A DNA stretch of 64,000 bases from positions 248,001 to 312,000 of the forward strand of contig NZ_PDEQ01000006.1 in NCBI RefSeq assembly GCF_002554795.1, read 5' to 3'. The stretch is from Longibacter salinarum (lineage in GTDB: Bacteria > Bacteroidota > Rhodothermia > Rhodothermales > Salinibacteraceae). Each line of letters opens with the position of its first letter. The stretch's first letter is position 1. The translations under genes and the position numbers were made by a program. Shown one piece after another: positions 51,272-60,812 of the stretch. The notes under the pieces were generated by a model. The model did not search any database. It saw only the letters and a program-made list of their open reading frames with translations, and was not told where the DNA came from.

Positions 51272-53341
51272 ATGGCGATCCCGGATCACAAACTTGAGGA
51301 AGTTCGCGATGTCGCGGATGTGGTCGATGTAATCAACGATTACGTCAACCTGAAGCGGAGCGGATCCCGCTTCAAGGGGTTGTGCCCGTTTCACGATGAG
51401 AACACGCCTTCGTTCAGCGTCGATCCGGAGAAGAATCTCTACTACTGCTTCGGTTGTCAGCGTGGCGGAGACGTCTTCAAGTTCGTCCAGGAAATCGAAG
51501 GCGTTGGGTTTCTCGAAAGTGTACGCATGCTCGCCGAGCGGTTCGGCGTTCCGCTGCCGGATGACGAGATCAATCCGGAAGCGGCGAGCGAGAAGGAAGC
51601 GATTTTCCACGCGCTTCGGTGGGCCGCCCGGTGGTTTTACAACCAGTTAACGGACACGAACGGCGGATACGAGGCGATGGAGTACCTGCACGACCGCGGG
51701 TTTCAAGACCGGACGATTGCCCGATTTGGTCTTGGCTGGGCACCCGATCGGTGGGACGGCCTACTCAAGGCTGCGAAGGAGGAGCAAATTGACGAAGAGA
51801 TTCTTCAACGCGCCGGTCTCATTATCGAGCGAAATGACGGCAGCGGCTATTACGATCGCTACCGTGGGCGCGTGATTTTTCCGATCCTCTCGCACGTGGG
51901 GAAGGTGCTCGGCTTTGGTGGCCGTATTCTGGATGCCGACGCCGATCAGCCCAAATACATCAACTCTCCGGAGACGGAGGTCTACGACAAGAGCCGCGTC
52001 CTGTACGGTCTCCGGCAGGCTAAGCAGGCCATTCGGAGTGAAGAAGAAGTGCTTCTGGTGGAAGGCTACACGGACGTTATCTCCCTTTACCAGGCGGGGG
52101 TCGAAAACGTCGTTGCATCCAGCGGGACGTCTCTCACGGACGGCCAGGTGCAGACGCTCGATCGATACGCCAAACGCATCGTCCTCCTGTACGATGCCGA
52201 CGAGGCCGGATCCCGAGCCGCCGTCCGCGCGATGAACCTCGTTCTCCAGAACGGGCTTGGCGCCTACGCGGTCGAGCTTCCCAATGGCGAAGATCCGGAC
52301 TCTTTCGTTCGTGCCGAAGATGCACAGACGTTCGCTGCCTACATCGAAGAGCACCGGCAGGACTTGCCAGAGTTTGCGTATCGCCGTGCCCGCAGAGAAG
52401 GCCGTTTCGACACGCCGGAAGACCGCGTGGAGGTGCAGCGTGAAATCGTGAACGCCGTCGCTCAGATTCCAGATCGGAATCTGCGTCGTGAGTACGTGCG
52501 GCGAACAAGCGATGTCCTGAATGTACCGGATTCAGACCTTTTCCGGATGTTGGAGGAAGAGGTAGAGAAGGTCAAACGACAAGATCAGCGACGCGCACGG
52601 CGGAAACAGCGACGGCAGCAGCGCGACAACAGCTCGGGGGGAGCGTCCGTGAACGAGCCCCAGGGGCGCCCCGTGGCTCCGCCCGATGCCCGCGATGGGT
52701 CATCAGGTTCGACCGCCAATGCCAGCTCCAGCAATGATGCCCCGCCTCCTCACACCGACGCCGACTACCAGGGCGACGAATCCGACGGGAATGAAGATGC
52801 AGGAGAAGGTGCTCAAGAAGCGCGCTCCGCATCGCAACGCAGACCGCCGCTCCCGGAAGAGAAGGTTCTGCTCCGTCTGATGCTCGATAGCGGGACGCCG
52901 ATGGTCGAATTCATCCTCGGCAACATGTCGCTGGGTGAGTTTACGGAAGGCCCGGCGCGCGATATGGTGGAAGTGTTCATCGATATGTACAGCGATGATG
53001 CTGTAAAGCCGACCCGGATCACGGACGGCGAATTCGGCGCTGAATTGCAGAGCCTCGCCGCATCTGTTATGGTTGACAAATACACGCCCTCGGAAAACTG
53101 GCGTCAGCGTCAGAATATTTCCGTTCCGAGGTTCAATCAGGAGCCGTACGAAGCGGGCGCGAGCGCCATGACGCTGCTCAAACTCGATCGTGTGGATGAG
53201 GCGATCACTCGGACCAAGGAGAAAATGTTTGAAGCTTCTCGATCCGCAACCGGAAATGTCGGCGAGCTCCAGAAAGAGATGATGCAACTCTACGACCTTC
53301 GCAAGCAAATTCGGAGGCGGGAGTTTTTAGACTGGGAGTAG
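51272..53341 (+). CDS. dnaG: DNA primase
   Basis: A 689-residue replication primase that lays RNA primers. The N-terminal zinc ribbon is clear (CPFHDENTPSFSVDPEKN then YYCFGC). The catalytic TOPRIM domain has VLLVEGYTDVISLYQAG and VLLYDADEAGSRAA with the acidic metal ligands, preceded by the RNA polymerase-like fold (FGGRILDADADQPKYINSPETEVYDKSRVLYGL). An 80-residue acidic, Gly/Ser/Asn-rich linker (about 440-525) separates the C-terminal DnaB-binding helical domain. Usual family length is near 600, and the linker explains the excess. Confidence 0.96.
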   Translation: MAIPDHKLEEVRDVADVVDVINDYVNLKRSGSRFKGLCPFHDENTPSFSVDPEKNLYYCFGCQRGGDVFKFVQEIEGVGFLESVRMLAERFGVPLPDDEINPEAASEKEAIFHALRWAARWFYNQLTDTNGGYEAMEYLHDRGFQDRTIARFGLGWAPDRWDGLLKAAKEEQIDEEILQRAGLIIERNDGSGYYDRYRGRVIFPILSHVGKVLGFGGRILDADADQPKYINSPETEVYDKSRVLYGLRQAKQAIRSEEEVLLVEGYTDVISLYQAGVENVVASSGTSLTDGQVQTLDRYAKRIVLLYDADEAGSRAAVRAMNLVLQNGLGAYAVELPNGEDPDSFVRAEDAQTFAAYIEEHRQDLPEFAYRRARREGRFDTPEDRVEVQREIVNAVAQIPDRNLRREYVRRTSDVLNVPDSDLFRMLEEEVEKVKRQDQRRARRKQRRQQRDNSSGGASVNEPQGRPVAPPDARDGSSGSTANASSSNDAPPPHTDADYQGDESDGNEDAGEGAQEARSASQRRPPLPEEKVLLRLMLDSGTPMVEFILGNMSLGEFTEGPARDMVEVFIDMYSDDAVKPTRITDGEFGAELQSLAASVMVDKYTPSENWRQRQNISVPRFNQEPYEAGASAMTLLKLDRVDEAITRTKEKMFEASRSATGNVGELQKEMMQLYDLRKQIRRREFLDWE

Positions 53342-53476
53342 GATGTCCTACGGACGCGCCAGCATCCCAGCAGCGCATTATCGGAGTGTTTAGTCGGACC
53401 TGGCGACGAGTCTGGTCGTTTTTTCTCGGGACAGCCCCGAACCCTCGCATGTCTTCGACACTCGACGTTGTCTTCC

Positions 53477-55873
53477 ATGGCTTCTGATTCTGATCATTCG
53501 CTGGACCCGCCCGCCCCGGAAGATTCACCTTCCGATCTACGTCCTGCCGGCTCCACAAATCCACGCGAGACTTCATCACCCGAATCAGATGGATCGGAGT
53601 TGGAAACGGACCAGCGCGACGGCAGCGCCGATGTTGTTACCGCCGTGGAGTCGACGAGTCTAACGGACGATGACGCAGGCCTTTCTGCGAATGAGAGGGT
53701 GGAGAACGCGCGCAAAACAGCCATGCATGAGCCGTGTCGGCCGTTCGTCACGTCCGAAAGTCCTCTGGCTCGGGCCGTTCAGCCGCAACGGGTGCCGGAA
53801 GAGGCAGACGTTGATCATCCGAGCCTTTTCTTCAATCGAGAGCTAAGCTGGCTCGACTTTAACTGGCGCGTTCTGCAGATGGCGCGGGATGACAGAACGC
53901 CCTTGCTGGAGCGTCTGCGATTTCTCAGCATTACGGCGCAAAACCTGGATGGGTTCATTCGGAAGCGGATCGGTGGTCTGAAGCGGCAGGCGGCCGCCGG
54001 CGTGACGACACTTTCGCCGGATGGCCGGACCCCGGAAGAGCAGCTTGCGCACATCGTTCGGGCCGTACGGCCGATGTACAGTGCGCTCGGGCATACGTGG
54101 GATCAGCTCGAGCCGGCAATGGAAGAAGAGATCGGGCTCCGCATCCGGGATTACGCGGACCTCGGAGATGCGCAAAAACAAAAACTTGCGGCGTACTTCA
54201 GGAAAAATATCTTTCCGATTCTTACGCCGCTTGCCGTCGACCCGGGGCGGCCGTTCCCATTCATTTCCAACATGAGCCTGTCGCTCGCCGTCTTGCTGCG
54301 GCACCCGGACCGCGGTACACAACACTTCGCGCGTGTCAAGGTACCCACGAGTCGCGCTCGTTGGCTCTCCCTCGACGAACCGCTCCACTTTGTGCCGATC
54401 GAGCAAGTGATCGCGCATCACGTCAACGAGCTGTTTCGTGGGATGACGGTGGAAGGCGTCTACGCGTTCAGGGTGACGCGGAACGCCGACGTCCGGCGTG
54501 ACGAGGAGGAGGCCGATGACCTCATTGAAATGATTTCTGAGCGTCTCCGCGAACGGCGCTTTGCGCCCGTCGTCCGCCTGGAGGTAGACCGCGACATGCC
54601 GGAATCCGTTCGGTCCTTTCTGATGGAGAAGCTCTCCATCGGGCCGGAGGATGTCTATGTCGCCGAAAGGGTGATCGACTTCACGGACGTGCGGGTCCTG
54701 GCCGATCTCCACGTTCCGGACGATCGATACCGAAAGGATCTTCGATTTTCAAAGTGGACGCCGCTGACGCCACCACGACTCCGTCGAGGCGTGGGGCGCG
54801 AATCAGGCGACATTTTCTCCGTGATCCGCGACAACGACCTGCTCGTTCATCATCCGTACGACTCGTTCGAAGAGAGCGTCCAGCGGTTTATCGAGGAGGC
54901 TGCGGCAGATCCTCAGGTTCTGGCGATCAAGCAGACGCTGTACCGCACGTCCGAGGACTCGCCCATCGTGGATGCGCTGATCGACGCGGCTGAAAGTGGC
55001 AAACAGGTCGCGGTGCTCGTCGAGGTCAAGGCGCGATTCGACGAGGAGAAGAACATTGCCTGGGGGCGCAAGCTGGAGGACGCCGGCGTGCACGTCGCCT
55101 ATGGCCTCGTCGGGTTGAAGACGCACGCGCAGGCCGCTGTCGTCGTCCGGCGCGAGGACGATGGACTCCGGACGTACGTCCACGCCTCCACCGGCAATTA
55201 CAATACGCAGACGGCGCGGCAGTACACCGATTATGGGCTACTGACCTGCGATCGAAACATCGGGTACGACTTTACGAATCTCTTTCACTACCTCACGGGC
55301 TACGCACCGGAGCAGTCGTATCGAGAGGTTGTGGTTGCGCCCCAGGAGATGCGCGACCACTTTTTGGAGATGATCCGTCGTGAGGTGCGGCACCAAGAGG
55401 AGCACGGCAACGGGCACATCATGGTGAAGATCAATGAACTCGGCGATTCGAAGATTATCAGTGAGCTTTACCGTGCCTCGCAGGCGGGCGTCCAGATTGA
55501 CCTTGCGATTCGTAGTCACTGTCGCCTTCGTCCGGGGCTCGATGGCTACAGCGACTCCATTCGGGTCGTGAGCATCGTTGGTCGGTTTCTGGAGCACGAC
55601 CGTGCGTTCTACTTCCACAACAACGGCGACCCTGCCGTTTACATCGGCAGTGCCGACTGGCAGCGAAGCCGGCTGGACGACCGCGTCGAAGCAGCGGTCC
55701 CGATCACCGACGAGACGCAGCGGCAGCGGGTCATTCATACTCTCAAACGTGCTATGAACGATCCTCGCACCGCCTGGGAATTGCAGTCCGACGGTCGGTA
55801 CGTTCAGCGCGTGCCGGATGAGGGTGAGCTGGGGTATCAGGAGCAGCTGATGGCGGCCGCCCGGAATCGTTAA
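53477..55873 (+). CDS. ppk1: Polyphosphate kinase 1
   Basis: A 798-residue enzyme that makes inorganic polyphosphate from ATP. After about 110 residues of acidic, Ser/Pro-rich, probably disordered sequence, the PPK1 core begins: SLFFNRELSWLDFNWRVLQMA. The catalytic region holds IKQTLYRTSEDSPIVDALIDAAESGKQVAVLVEVKARFDE and GLKTHAQAAVVVRRE with the phospho-accepting His. Later come IRSHCRLRPG, IVGRFLEHDRAFYF and GSADWQRSRLDDRVEAAVPI. ATG 53477 is used; TTG 53468 is possible. No ppx gene is adjacent. Confidence 0.95.
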   Translation: MASDSDHSLDPPAPEDSPSDLRPAGSTNPRETSSPESDGSELETDQRDGSADVVTAVESTSLTDDDAGLSANERVENARKTAMHEPCRPFVTSESPLARAVQPQRVPEEADVDHPSLFFNRELSWLDFNWRVLQMARDDRTPLLERLRFLSITAQNLDGFIRKRIGGLKRQAAAGVTTLSPDGRTPEEQLAHIVRAVRPMYSALGHTWDQLEPAMEEEIGLRIRDYADLGDAQKQKLAAYFRKNIFPILTPLAVDPGRPFPFISNMSLSLAVLLRHPDRGTQHFARVKVPTSRARWLSLDEPLHFVPIEQVIAHHVNELFRGMTVEGVYAFRVTRNADVRRDEEEADDLIEMISERLRERRFAPVVRLEVDRDMPESVRSFLMEKLSIGPEDVYVAERVIDFTDVRVLADLHVPDDRYRKDLRFSKWTPLTPPRLRRGVGRESGDIFSVIRDNDLLVHHPYDSFEESVQRFIEEAAADPQVLAIKQTLYRTSEDSPIVDALIDAAESGKQVAVLVEVKARFDEEKNIAWGRKLEDAGVHVAYGLVGLKTHAQAAVVVRREDDGLRTYVHASTGNYNTQTARQYTDYGLLTCDRNIGYDFTNLFHYLTGYAPEQSYREVVVAPQEMRDHFLEMIRREVRHQEEHGNGHIMVKINELGDSKIISELYRASQAGVQIDLAIRSHCRLRPGLDGYSDSIRVVSIVGRFLEHDRAFYFHNNGDPAVYIGSADWQRSRLDDRVEAAVPITDETQRQRVIHTLKRAMNDPRTAWELQSDGRYVQRVPDEGELGYQEQLMAAARNR

Positions 55874-55914
55874 GCGGAACGGGCGTGTACCCAACGGTTC
55901 GAACGAACGCATAA

Positions 55915-55950
55915 CCGCCGGCGATGGGACTCGATCCCTGTCGCCGGCGG
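55915..55950. terminator. Bidirectional hairpin between converging ppk1 and the transglycosylase-like gene
   Basis: Arms CCGCCGGCGA and TCGCCGGCGG (perfect 10 bp) plus inner GGG/CCC pairs form a very stable stem 42 bases after ppk1. There is no run of T on either strand, so it may end transcription only weakly or act as a barrier between converging transcripts. Confidence 0.5.
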
Positions 55951-56027
55951 TTCTATGTCTGCTAAAATGTAGAGCGTGGCCCGGATGCTACGTCGCTCGC
56001 TTTGGGCCGGACCCGCGGTGCTTCAGG

Positions 56028-57866
56028 TTATTTCGAGTCGAGCGACCGGGTGTAATCGTCGAGCGGATGCGTGTCCAGCGTCTCCGGCGGTTGCGGGCGC
56101 ATGCGCATCTTGCCGGTCGCGAGAGTCGCGGCATCGGACAGTGTCTCCCACGGATTCGATAGCCAGATCCGGCGATGCGTCTGAATCACGTCGAGCTGCG
56201 TCTGCCGGTAATGCGTTGGGTTCGTCTCCGCGAGGCGTTCGAACGCATCGTAGATCGTAAGGAGGCGCTCGCGATTCTCTTTGGTAAATCCGAACCGCTT
56301 GATGTCGTCGACCAGGCTATCGTAGCGACGATCCCAGGCAGTGCGCTGCTCATCAGATGGAAGACGGTAGGTGTCATCATCGAACCGGAAGGTGGCTCGA
56401 CTGTCCAGCGCGGTGATTCCCGCATCTTCGAGCGCTTTCGATCCGCCGGTGGGGAGGAAGAACCGAACGGCTTTTCCGTCGACGCTCGACACGAAGCGGA
56501 CATTCGCAGAAGGCGTGAGTTCGCCGTCGTCCGTTTCGGGAAGGTCCAGGTGAGGGTTGAGTCCGCGGAAGCGTTCGTATGTGCTTGGCCGGTCGGCGAC
56601 CATGCTCCAGTTGAGGGCCGATGTCGAGCCGTCCAGCACTCGCAGGATGTCAGCCAGCATTAGTGTCTCGCCCGGTTCAAGCTGGACGCGCTCTGCACGG
56701 ACCGTATTGGAGAGGTCAATCGGGCGGTCGTCGATTGCGCGCAGCGATCCGTACGCCGATGCAACGTATCCGCGAGAGTAGGGGCCGAAGGTGGAGTTCT
56801 CGCTGACGGTCTCGAAGCCGTCGGTAATGGCCCACATGTAGGCGTCCATCACCGTGGACCCGGTGTCGAAGGCTCCGGATTGAGTGAAGAACTTTCGATA
56901 GAGCTTGTAGATGTTGCCCGGACCGGTATGGTACGCGGAGATACCGGGAATCTCATGGCCGACCGCGTTCACATAGCCTCGGAGTAGGCGGAAGGCGGGC
57001 TCCATCGTGAGGAGGGGATGCAGGTCTTCGCTGACCTCCACCCACGAACTCTCCTCCGTCCGCAGACTGTATTGGTGCACTCCGCTACGACGCAGGATAA
57101 AGGGCATCATCTGGTATCGGCTGCGCGCACCGACGTGGGACCGGAGGTCGTCCTGGTTGAACGTCTCCACGGTACCAATCTCGGTTGGAAGCAGGCTAAG
57201 GCCGAGATAGTTCGTCAGGCGAAGCTCGTAGGCGAGAAAGGGCCGGTCGCGCTCGTGTGCTTCGTCGATCTGGTTGGAGCGCCCCCACTTCACCGTGATC
57301 TCTTCCCGCGGGACGCCGCGCTCTTCCCATTTGTCCACGAGCCGGCGAGTGTGAACGCGCCGCTTCGCATCGATCGTAGGCCACTCGACGTCCGCGCCAT
57401 TGTTGTAGCGCCGTCGGTCTTCTTTCAGAACGTAGACTTCCAGAAGTTCGTGGGTGTCATCACGGGCGACGCGGATCGTAAAGTTGTCATCCACTCTTTG
57501 CCGCTTATGATAGAGGTCGAGGAGGGCCTGGAAGTCCTGGTGCAGTTCGCCACGCCGGTCGGTCGGCGTCGCTCCAGCGCTCGCGTAGAGCTCGGGAGAG
57601 AAATACTCGCTGTGCACGGCGTCCGGATGCGTTGGCAGGTCGCGCAGCGTGAAGAGCCGGGACGGGACGAACGAAGACGTGGTGTCCGGCGACGAGACGG
57701 AGACCGGCACACGGAAGGTGCCCATGACTTCTTTCGCCATCGTGGTCAGGTGGCCGGACACGGTGAGTCCGATACCGATGCCGGCCAAGAGAACGATGGT
57801 AGCCGCGACGACGTGCCGCGGCTCAGCATGGTGCGAAGATGGAGACGGGGGCTGGGAGTGAGACAT
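56028..57866 (-). CDS. Membrane-anchored lytic transglycosylase-like protein
   Basis: A 612-residue protein with an N-terminal anchor (HVVAATIVLLAGIGIGLTVSGHL). The middle has an SLT-like domain: LSLLPTEIGTVETFNQDDLRSHVGARSRYQMMPF, with a likely catalytic Glu, and NAVGHEIPGISAYHTGPGNIYKLYRKF, matching the conserved AYNxGxG motif. The C-terminal 200 residues contain LEPGETLMLADILRVLDGST and RVSSVDGKAVRFFLPTG-like segments reminiscent of a LysM-type or muramidase-binding module, but not clearly so. It probably cleaves or binds peptidoglycan in the periplasm. Confidence 0.7.
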   Translation of the reverse strand: MSHSQPPSPSSHHAEPRHVVAATIVLLAGIGIGLTVSGHLTTMAKEVMGTFRVPVSVSSPDTTSSFVPSRLFTLRDLPTHPDAVHSEYFSPELYASAGATPTDRRGELHQDFQALLDLYHKRQRVDDNFTIRVARDDTHELLEVYVLKEDRRRYNNGADVEWPTIDAKRRVHTRRLVDKWEERGVPREEITVKWGRSNQIDEAHERDRPFLAYELRLTNYLGLSLLPTEIGTVETFNQDDLRSHVGARSRYQMMPFILRRSGVHQYSLRTEESSWVEVSEDLHPLLTMEPAFRLLRGYVNAVGHEIPGISAYHTGPGNIYKLYRKFFTQSGAFDTGSTVMDAYMWAITDGFETVSENSTFGPYSRGYVASAYGSLRAIDDRPIDLSNTVRAERVQLEPGETLMLADILRVLDGSTSALNWSMVADRPSTYERFRGLNPHLDLPETDDGELTPSANVRFVSSVDGKAVRFFLPTGGSKALEDAGITALDSRATFRFDDDTYRLPSDEQRTAWDRRYDSLVDDIKRFGFTKENRERLLTIYDAFERLAETNPTHYRQTQLDVIQTHRRIWLSNPWETLSDAATLATGKMRMRPQPPETLDTHPLDDYTRSLDSK

Positions 57867-58029
57867 GAGTCAGTCGGCGGCGTTCGTGCGAAGGGGGCAG
57901 CAAGGCGGTATGGAGCAGGCCGCGATGCTGGGAGAGAGCACGGTGTTAAACGCGTGGAGACCGTCGGGGACACGGTCGCAGCGTAGGGCCTGTTACGTCG
58001 GTCGGGCGAGGTGGAACGAGGCGGCGCGG

Positions 58030-58728
58030 TTAGGCGGGTGAGGCGGCTCGGGCGGTGCGGGCCTGTTCCACGAACATACGGAAGAGAGGCATCATCGTCT
58101 CCCGCATTCGCTCGGGATGAAACTGTAAGCCAAGAATCCTGCCGTTTTCATGTTCGATGGCCTCGATGGTACCATCGGGTGCGGTTGCCGTTATGCGAAA
58201 TCCCTCGCCCACAGTTGCGATCGCCTGTAGATGCCTTGTATTTACAGACGTGCGTTGGGTGCGAAGAGCGTCGTAAAGCCGGGAGTCGTGTTCGATCTGG
58301 ATGAGATGGTTCGCAGCACCACGTTTCTGACTGTGGGTCAGCGCACCCTCCACCTCGACCTCCACGTCGCCGTAAATGGTTCCGCCGGCGCGGGCGTTAA
58401 GTAACTGCATCCCGTAGCAAATACCGATGATGGGTAGCCTTGCCGTATCGCAGAGATCGATCCAGTGTTTGTCGGCCGTCAGGCGAAGGGGATCGGTCGT
58501 TCCCAGATCGTCCGGCAGGTGGCCGACGAGACCATCCGTGACAGCGGGACCGCCCGTCACCATGAGCCCGTCAAGTGTTTCGACAAAGGCTCTTCGTGTC
58601 TCACCAGCGCTGACCATGGGGCAGGGGCAGGGAAGCCCGCCCGCCTCTTCGATGGCGAGCACATATTCCCTCCGAAGTCGTTGCTCACCATCAACGAAAG
58701 ACGGAGTAATGCCAATCCGTGGGATCAT
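58030..58728 (-). CDS. Class I glutamine amidotransferase-like peptidase C26 (PuuD-like)
   Basis: A 232-residue protein of the gamma-glutamyl-GABA hydrolase / C26 family. It starts IPRIGITPSFVDGEQRLRREYVLAIEEAGGLP; the nucleophile Cys104 is in IIGICYGMQLLNARAGGTIYGD and the catalytic His-Glu pair in LGLQFHPERM. The family hydrolyses gamma-glutamyl amides of polyamines or polyglutamates. Substrate unknown; no polyamine gene cluster is adjacent. The start lies opposite the GNAT gene across a 177-base divergent spacer. Confidence 0.88.
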   Translation of the reverse strand: MIPRIGITPSFVDGEQRLRREYVLAIEEAGGLPCPCPMVSAGETRRAFVETLDGLMVTGGPAVTDGLVGHLPDDLGTTDPLRLTADKHWIDLCDTARLPIIGICYGMQLLNARAGGTIYGDVEVEVEGALTHSQKRGAANHLIQIEHDSRLYDALRTQRTSVNTRHLQAIATVGEGFRITATAPDGTIEAIEHENGRILGLQFHPERMRETMMPLFRMFVEQARTARAASPA

Positions 58729-58905
58729 AGCGCCGCGTGCTTGAGGGATCCGTTGTGTAAATTTACCAGATCGCTAGGAGAAAACGAGTCTCCCTGTGTT
58801 TTTTACACTTCCCTTATGCAGTAATTGTTGCCTGTTCGTGCTGAGTTGCTCCATCTCTCAATCTGGCGTCCACCAAAACTCCCGTATCGGTTCCGGTACA
58901 GACTC

Positions 58906-59532
58906 ATGGCTATGTCCCGTCTCCCTCCGTTTCATCTGCCGGTTGAAGTGAATGCTCAAAATGTGCGTGTGAGGATCCGACCGATTACGCCTGCAGATCG
59001 TGAGCGTGTGCTCCGGGGCCTGCGCCAAATCTCGAAAGAGACATCGTACCACCGGTTCTTTACCCCTCGTTTCGTGCCTAGCGAGGCTCAGTTGCGGTAC
59101 CTCACGGAGGTGGACGGCGATCGCCACGTGGCCCTTGCGGCCGTGAATGCGGACGATCCATCGGAGCCGGGACTCGGCGCAGCACGGTACGTGCGGCTAA
59201 AGGAGGAGCCGGATGTCGCGGAGGCAGCCATTCTGGTAATCGACGAGTACCAGCGACACGGTGTTGGTGCGCTCCTGATGGCAGCGCTCAGTCGGCATGC
59301 GTACGAGAACGGCGTGCGAGCTTTTCGAGCGTATGTGATGCAGGAGAACGACGCCTTTCTGGACTATCTTCGGAGCCTGGGAGCAACCCGCGAAATCGTG
59401 AACATGGGGGTTGTGGAAATTGACCTTCCCGTGTACGCGAACGCGGAGGATTTTCCGGAGACGCCCGTTCACGACCGGGTGCGCTGGGCATGGCGGGCGC
59501 TCAATGAAGCGCTCGTCGAGAAAGAGGTGTAG
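58906..59532 (+). CDS. GNAT family N-acetyltransferase
   Basis: A 208-residue protein with the GNAT fold: VRIRPITPADRERVLRGLRQISKETSYHRFF at the start and EAAILVIDEYQRHGVGALLMAALSRHAYENGV, the acetyl-CoA pyrophosphate loop (Q/RxxGxG/A). NDAFLDYLRSLGA follows. The first part (SKETSYHRFFTPR) is typical of GNAT domains also found fused to acyl-CoA synthetases and in protein-acetylating Pat enzymes, so it may acetylate proteins such as Acs (speculative). ATG 58906 or 58912 are equivalent choices. Confidence 0.85.
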   Translation: MAMSRLPPFHLPVEVNAQNVRVRIRPITPADRERVLRGLRQISKETSYHRFFTPRFVPSEAQLRYLTEVDGDRHVALAAVNADDPSEPGLGAARYVRLKEEPDVAEAAILVIDEYQRHGVGALLMAALSRHAYENGVRAFRAYVMQENDAFLDYLRSLGATREIVNMGVVEIDLPVYANAEDFPETPVHDRVRWAWRALNEALVEKEV

Positions 59533-59690
59533 GGTGGTATCAGAACCGAGCGGCGAAGGGGGACTGAGTATGCCGTTATTGCAAAAAAGAGTCGGTAGTT
59601 AAGTACACATCGCCCGCTTTCTCCGAGTCGCGGCATGGAATCGAGGAGCCGCGTGTAATTTGCACGTAGCGTTCGAAGCGAACAGTGCCA

Positions 59691-60017
59691 CTACCACACG
59701 TCGAGGAGCCGGATGGGCGTAGGGTCGGTCGACGCGGTGAGATCGAGTGAGAGGGTGAAGTAGCTCCGCTGCTTCATGACGTGAACGTGGCCACCGACGA
59801 GCATTCCGCGATCTAGCAAGCGATACAGAGCGGACTTGATCGTCCGCCGCCCCGCTCCACTTGTTGATGAGCCGTGAATGACCTTCAAACTAGCTCGTCC
59901 CCGGTCTTGCGCCAGTCGGAGCGTGTCGTACGTAACCTCAATCGCGTCATCAACCCTGAGCCCATGCAAGTCGAGCGTGACCATCGATCCGTCGTCCTTG
60001 ATTTTTGGGCCGGGCAT
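59691..60017 (-). CDS. Smr-domain protein
   Basis: A 108-residue protein consisting mostly of a small MutS-related (Smr) domain: VTLDLHGLRVDDAIEVTYDTLRLAQ and LKVIHGSSTSGAGRRTIKSALYRLL are the two conserved motifs (LDLHG and xxIHG). Smr domains nick DNA or RNA; stand-alone forms occur in many bacteria and some cleave mRNA at stalled ribosomes. The start at 60017 fits the domain; an open frame to 60119 adds non-conserved residues and would overlap the next gene by 4 bases. Confidence 0.85.
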   Translation of the reverse strand: MPGPKIKDDGSMVTLDLHGLRVDDAIEVTYDTLRLAQDRGRASLKVIHGSSTSGAGRRTIKSALYRLLDRGMLVGGHVHVMKQRSYFTLSLDLTASTDPTPIRLLDVW

Positions 60018-60115
60018 GGCAGGAGGTGGACTGGGTGGGAAAGAAAAAAGAGGACGTGATCCGCGTCCGTAAGATACTAAACGCCCTCGCCGGATCGGTT
60101 TCCGGCCGGTGGCAA

Positions 60116-60613
60116 TCAACGAAATCCGTCCGTTCGCTGGCCTGAATCGCGATCGTCCGCCAAGATCGACCGGCCAACTCGATAGGCTTCAAGCTCAAGG
60201 GGAGCGGCACGATACCCATGGACGGTGATCTGCCGAATGTACTGATCCACAAATGCGGAGAGTGAGCCGAGACGTTCGACCTGGGCAACGTGACAGCACT
60301 CGTGGGCGAGTACTTCCAGGTCTGACTGAACGCTCGGTTTCAGGTAGATGGAGTGATCGAGCGTGAGTCCCAGTGTTTGATCGCCCAAGAGCCCGTTTTC
60401 GCGACAGAGCCGGGCCAATAGCGGATCGTTGGGGAATGGCACGTGCTCGGTCTCAATGATGCGGATGTTCGTTACGTCTGAAACGCCCGCTGACCGTGCA
60501 ATGGAGATTTCGTCCTGGCGAAGCGCGCGTCCCGTTCGTGCCCCCCGGTCCGCTTCCGTGCGTGCCCAGCGAGCGGCACGTTCAATGATGATATCGATGG
60601 GCTCTTGATTCAT
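60116..60613 (-). CDS. Putative HExxH metallopeptidase-like protein
   Basis: A 165-residue soluble protein. The segment LEVLAHECCHVAQVERLGSL holds an HExxH zinc motif (His104, Glu105, His108). A downstream Glu in RAAPLELEAYRVG could be the third ligand. This pattern resembles gluzincin-like domains such as DUF4157. It has no signal sequence, so the target is likely intracellular. I cannot name a substrate. It is immediately upstream of the Smr gene on the minus strand. Confidence 0.65.
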   Translation of the reverse strand: MNQEPIDIIIERAARWARTEADRGARTGRALRQDEISIARSAGVSDVTNIRIIETEHVPFPNDPLLARLCRENGLLGDQTLGLTLDHSIYLKPSVQSDLEVLAHECCHVAQVERLGSLSAFVDQYIRQITVHGYRAAPLELEAYRVGRSILADDRDSGQRTDGFR

Positions 60614-60812
60614 ATCACCGTCGGAAACGTGGGCGTACGATCACGTGAGGGTGCGCCAGCGGAAGATAGCATTTGAGGCGGTCATGCGATACTTTCCAAG
60701 GACGTTGGCGCGGCACGACAAAGATGACGAATCGCCGGAAGCAATCCATCGCTGTCGGTCTGCGACGTCAGAGAGATCGGATATATTCTTACCACTTGCC
60801 CACTTGAATCCG

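Noticed and set aside
53401-53424. TTTTTT run after dnaG that might be a terminator tail
   Set aside because: Only 4-bp stems can form next to it, too weak to call.
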